From: DATKUK01 sp035530655
GTDB lineage: Bacteria > Planctomycetota > Phycisphaerae > UBA1845 > DATKUK01
Direction: 5' to 3'
DNA length: 64,000 bases
NCBI GenBank assembly: GCA_035530655.1
Contig: DATKUK010000013.1
Location: 1 to 64,000 of the forward strand
In this document: positions 62,249-64,000 of the stretch, in pieces
Layout: the number at the start of each line of letters is the position of its first letter
How positions within the stretch are numbered: position 1 is the stretch's first letter
Notes under the pieces: generated by a model
Databases searched by the model: none
What the model was told of the DNA's origin: nothing
Seen by the model: only the letters and a program-made list of their open reading frames with translations
Program-made: the position numbers and the translations under genes

Positions 62249-64000
62249 CTATTTCCTCGCACGGACGAGCGCGTCGAGCAGTTCGCTGCGCCAGCGGTCG
62301 AGCTTGGTGATCTGCGTCGGGTCTTCGTAAAGCTCCTTCACGACATCGCGGCCGTCCCGGATGCGGGTGGCGATAACCTCCTGGAACATCGCATTGAGCA
62401 TCGCCATCGCTTTCGCGTCGTCGGCCAGGCGAGCCTTACACGTCTCGATAAGGCGTCGATCGTCCATGCCCTCGCGCAGGCCCTCGTAGCTCGGCGAGAC
62501 GATCGTGCCGAACGGCGTATACCATGAGTGCATCCAGCTCTGTTGCTCGTTGTAGTCGAAGCCGGCGCCCCAGTTCGTCGCCCAGATGAGCCCGCCCCGA
62601 CTGTCGAACGCACCAAAGTAGAAGCCATAGGTGTGTCGCGGCTCGAACGGCGGCATGGTGGCGTTGCAGCCGCGATACTGCCAGAACGCCTTGCCGGCCG
62701 CGCGGACCTTGTCGCCCAGCTTGGGGTCCTCGTGAATCGCGTTGGTGCAGAACACGTCGACGTCGGGCAGATACACCAGCCCGGGCTCGGCGTGATGGAT
62801 GTCGCCCGCCACCAACACGTCACTGCTGGCCTGGTGGATCAGGGCGGCGGCGTCTTTGAAGTGAAACTTCAGCCACGAACCTCTGCCCAGCACGTTTTGC
62901 GGCCCGCCGGCGCCGGATCGCTGCACCCACTTGGCCGGTTCGTCGAACGGATGCAGCATCAGCCTGGGCCAGCCTTTGGCCTTGCCGTGTGCGGCCACCT
63001 TCTGCACCCATTGCGTGTAGAACGGGCGAATCTCAGGCAGCACGGCGGCCGATTCCGGCTTGTCCTTGAACGCGTGATGCCGCTCGATGAACTCCTTGCG
63101 CAGTGCGATCCGCTCGGCCCGGTCCTTCGCACGCGATCGAAAGAGCTGCCGCTCCAGCGTGAGCGTGTCGGGATAGCCGTTGGGGTTGCCGAAGAACCAC
63201 ATCAGGTCGGTAACGCCGTTGGCCGTGACGGTGTTCATCCACTCGTCGAACCGGTCGAAGCCGATCTGGAGTTGGCCGTCCACGTTCTCCACTTCGACCC
63301 AGTACGGCCCGAACAGGTGGATCGAGCACTGATTGTGCTGGCCGTAGGTGATCATCTCCTGCTCGGGCGGCAGGCTCATCACGCAGCCACCCATGGGCAC
63401 GTCGATCTGCCGTGCCGTCAGCAGCGTGATCGGCAGCACCTCGACCTCGATCGGGACAACGCCCTGCACCCCCTCACCTGCGATCTGCACCTGCCCGGTA
63501 TACGTGCCGGGCTTGGAGCGGGCGGGCTCGGTCTTCAGCGAGATCCAGAACCAGTGCGACTGGCCAGCCGGAATGTCCACCGGATACGCCGGCCAGAGAC
63601 GCATGGGCAGCAGACGCGCGGGCCGTTTGGTGCTGCCCTGCCCCGACTCGCTCGGCACATACTCAGCCGTCAGCAGCTCGGCCTGGCAGTCCAACGTGCC
63701 TTGCGCATTGGTCAGCGGCGAGAGCGCAAACGTCACGCCCTTCAAATCGCGCTTGTTGGCGTACACGCCGAAGGCGGCCGGCTCGTATTCATCGAGCGTC
63801 ATGCGAACCCTCAGCGCCGCACCGGCCTCGCCCTGTTGCGGTGCAGACCCGGGCAGCACCGACACCGTGTACGGCCGAACGAATGGCACCAAGGGCTGGT
63901 CTTTAAGTGTCTCAGGCACAACGGGCTCGCCTTGCGTGTCCGGCTTGACCTCGCCGAATCGCTGCACGTTGGCGCGGGCGACCCACTGCCGCGTCTCGGC
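62249..64000 (-). CDS. Secreted-type glycoside-hydrolase-like protein, DUF4091 type (partial, cut by window end)
   Basis: 583 residues are visible, continuing past the window edge. The N-terminal beta-rich part (YTVSVLPGSAPQQGEAG, VRMTLDEYEPAAFGVYANKR, PMRLWPAYPVDIPAGQSHWF) matches the leading beta-sandwich seen before DUF4091 barrels. The barrel then shows LMWFFGNPNGYPD, LMLHPFDEPAKWVQ with the likely acid Glu, VDVFCTNAIHEDPK, AFWQYRGCNATMPP and a closing GLIWATNWGAGFDY. Such proteins are presumed glycosidases. The C-terminus is alpha-helical (MDDRRLIETCKARLADD). The upstream region and the signal peptide are beyond the window. Confidence 0.75.
   Translation of the reverse strand, partial: AETRQWVARANVQRFGEVKPDTQGEPVVPETLKDQPLVPFVRPYTVSVLPGSAPQQGEAGAALRVRMTLDEYEPAAFGVYANKRDLKGVTFALSPLTNAQGTLDCQAELLTAEYVPSESGQGSTKRPARLLPMRLWPAYPVDIPAGQSHWFWISLKTEPARSKPGTYTGQVQIAGEGVQGVVPIEVEVLPITLLTARQIDVPMGGCVMSLPPEQEMITYGQHNQCSIHLFGPYWVEVENVDGQLQIGFDRFDEWMNTVTANGVTDLMWFFGNPNGYPDTLTLERQLFRSRAKDRAERIALRKEFIERHHAFKDKPESAAVLPEIRPFYTQWVQKVAAHGKAKGWPRLMLHPFDEPAKWVQRSGAGGPQNVLGRGSWLKFHFKDAAALIHQASSDVLVAGDIHHAEPGLVYLPDVDVFCTNAIHEDPKLGDKVRAAGKAFWQYRGCNATMPPFEPRHTYGFYFGAFDSRGGLIWATNWGAGFDYNEQQSWMHSWYTPFGTIVSPSYEGLREGMDDRRLIETCKARLADDAKAMAMLNAMFQEVIATRIRDGRDVVKELYEDPTQITKLDRWRSELLDALVRARK

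Overview
The window is 64 kb of GC-rich, gene-dense bacterial DNA with no rRNA or tRNA that I could see. The gene content points to a Planctomycetota bacterium, probably of the Phycisphaerae type. Indicators are VIT/VWA surface proteins, an SMP-30 protein, several secreted glycoside hydrolases and polysaccharide lyases, a sulfatase, ECF sigma/anti-sigma regulation, DksA-like small zinc fingers and many GTG or TTG starts. The taxonomic call is inference. Both window edges cut through genes.

Layout. 1-4.8 kb: ECF sigma factor with FecR-like anti-sigma (cut), SMP-30 protein, VIT/VWA protein. 4.8-8.5 kb: a decayed transposase tail, a PepSY-like protein, a membrane-anchored tyrosine phosphatase, a small membrane protein, then a truncated transposase joined to the tail of a beta-propeller (FG-GAP/VCBS) gene. 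8.5-18 kb: carbohydrate genes (Gfo/Idh oxidoreductase, GH4 enzyme, five-blade propeller hydrolase, a two-module glycosidase), an acetyltransferase between gene fragments, and a metallo-beta-lactamase fold hydrolase. 18-26 kb: acyl-adenylate ligase, QueG-like iron-sulfur protein, calcium-repeat/CARDB lipoprotein, Rrf2-type regulator, and a large secreted lyase-like protein.

26-31 kb is a nitrogen-assimilation unit: amtB-glnB-glnA read leftward from a textbook sigma-54 promoter, with a NifA-like sigma-54 activator directly upstream. 31-38.4 kb is an exopolysaccharide operon (WecA-like phosphotransferase, heparinase-like protein, glycosyltransferase-methyltransferase fusion, DUF3473-type deacetylase, wecB). 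38.4-43 kb is an RND pump with its adaptor. 43-47 kb holds a sulfatase without signal peptide and a large orphan protein. 47-51.4 kb holds STAS, Lon, Hsp20, a HAD phosphatase and a small unknown protein.

51.9-58.5 kb is the most unusual part. Read right to left: a sigma-54 activator with a degenerate receiver domain, a second good sigma-54 promoter with an upstream dyad, two tandem DksA/TraR-type zinc-finger proteins, a 29-codon ORF with an ideal Shine-Dalgarno, a minimal adenylate cyclase, an ADP-ribosyltransferase-like/HEAT-repeat protein, then an intrinsic terminator. I propose this as a candidate undescribed sigma-54-controlled signalling module. The remainder carries a flavodoxin, an aldo/keto-reductase-like protein, another heparinase-like lyase whose 5' end contains a REP-like palindrome, a 137-bp nested inverted-repeat element, and a DUF4091-type glycosidase cut by the window edge.
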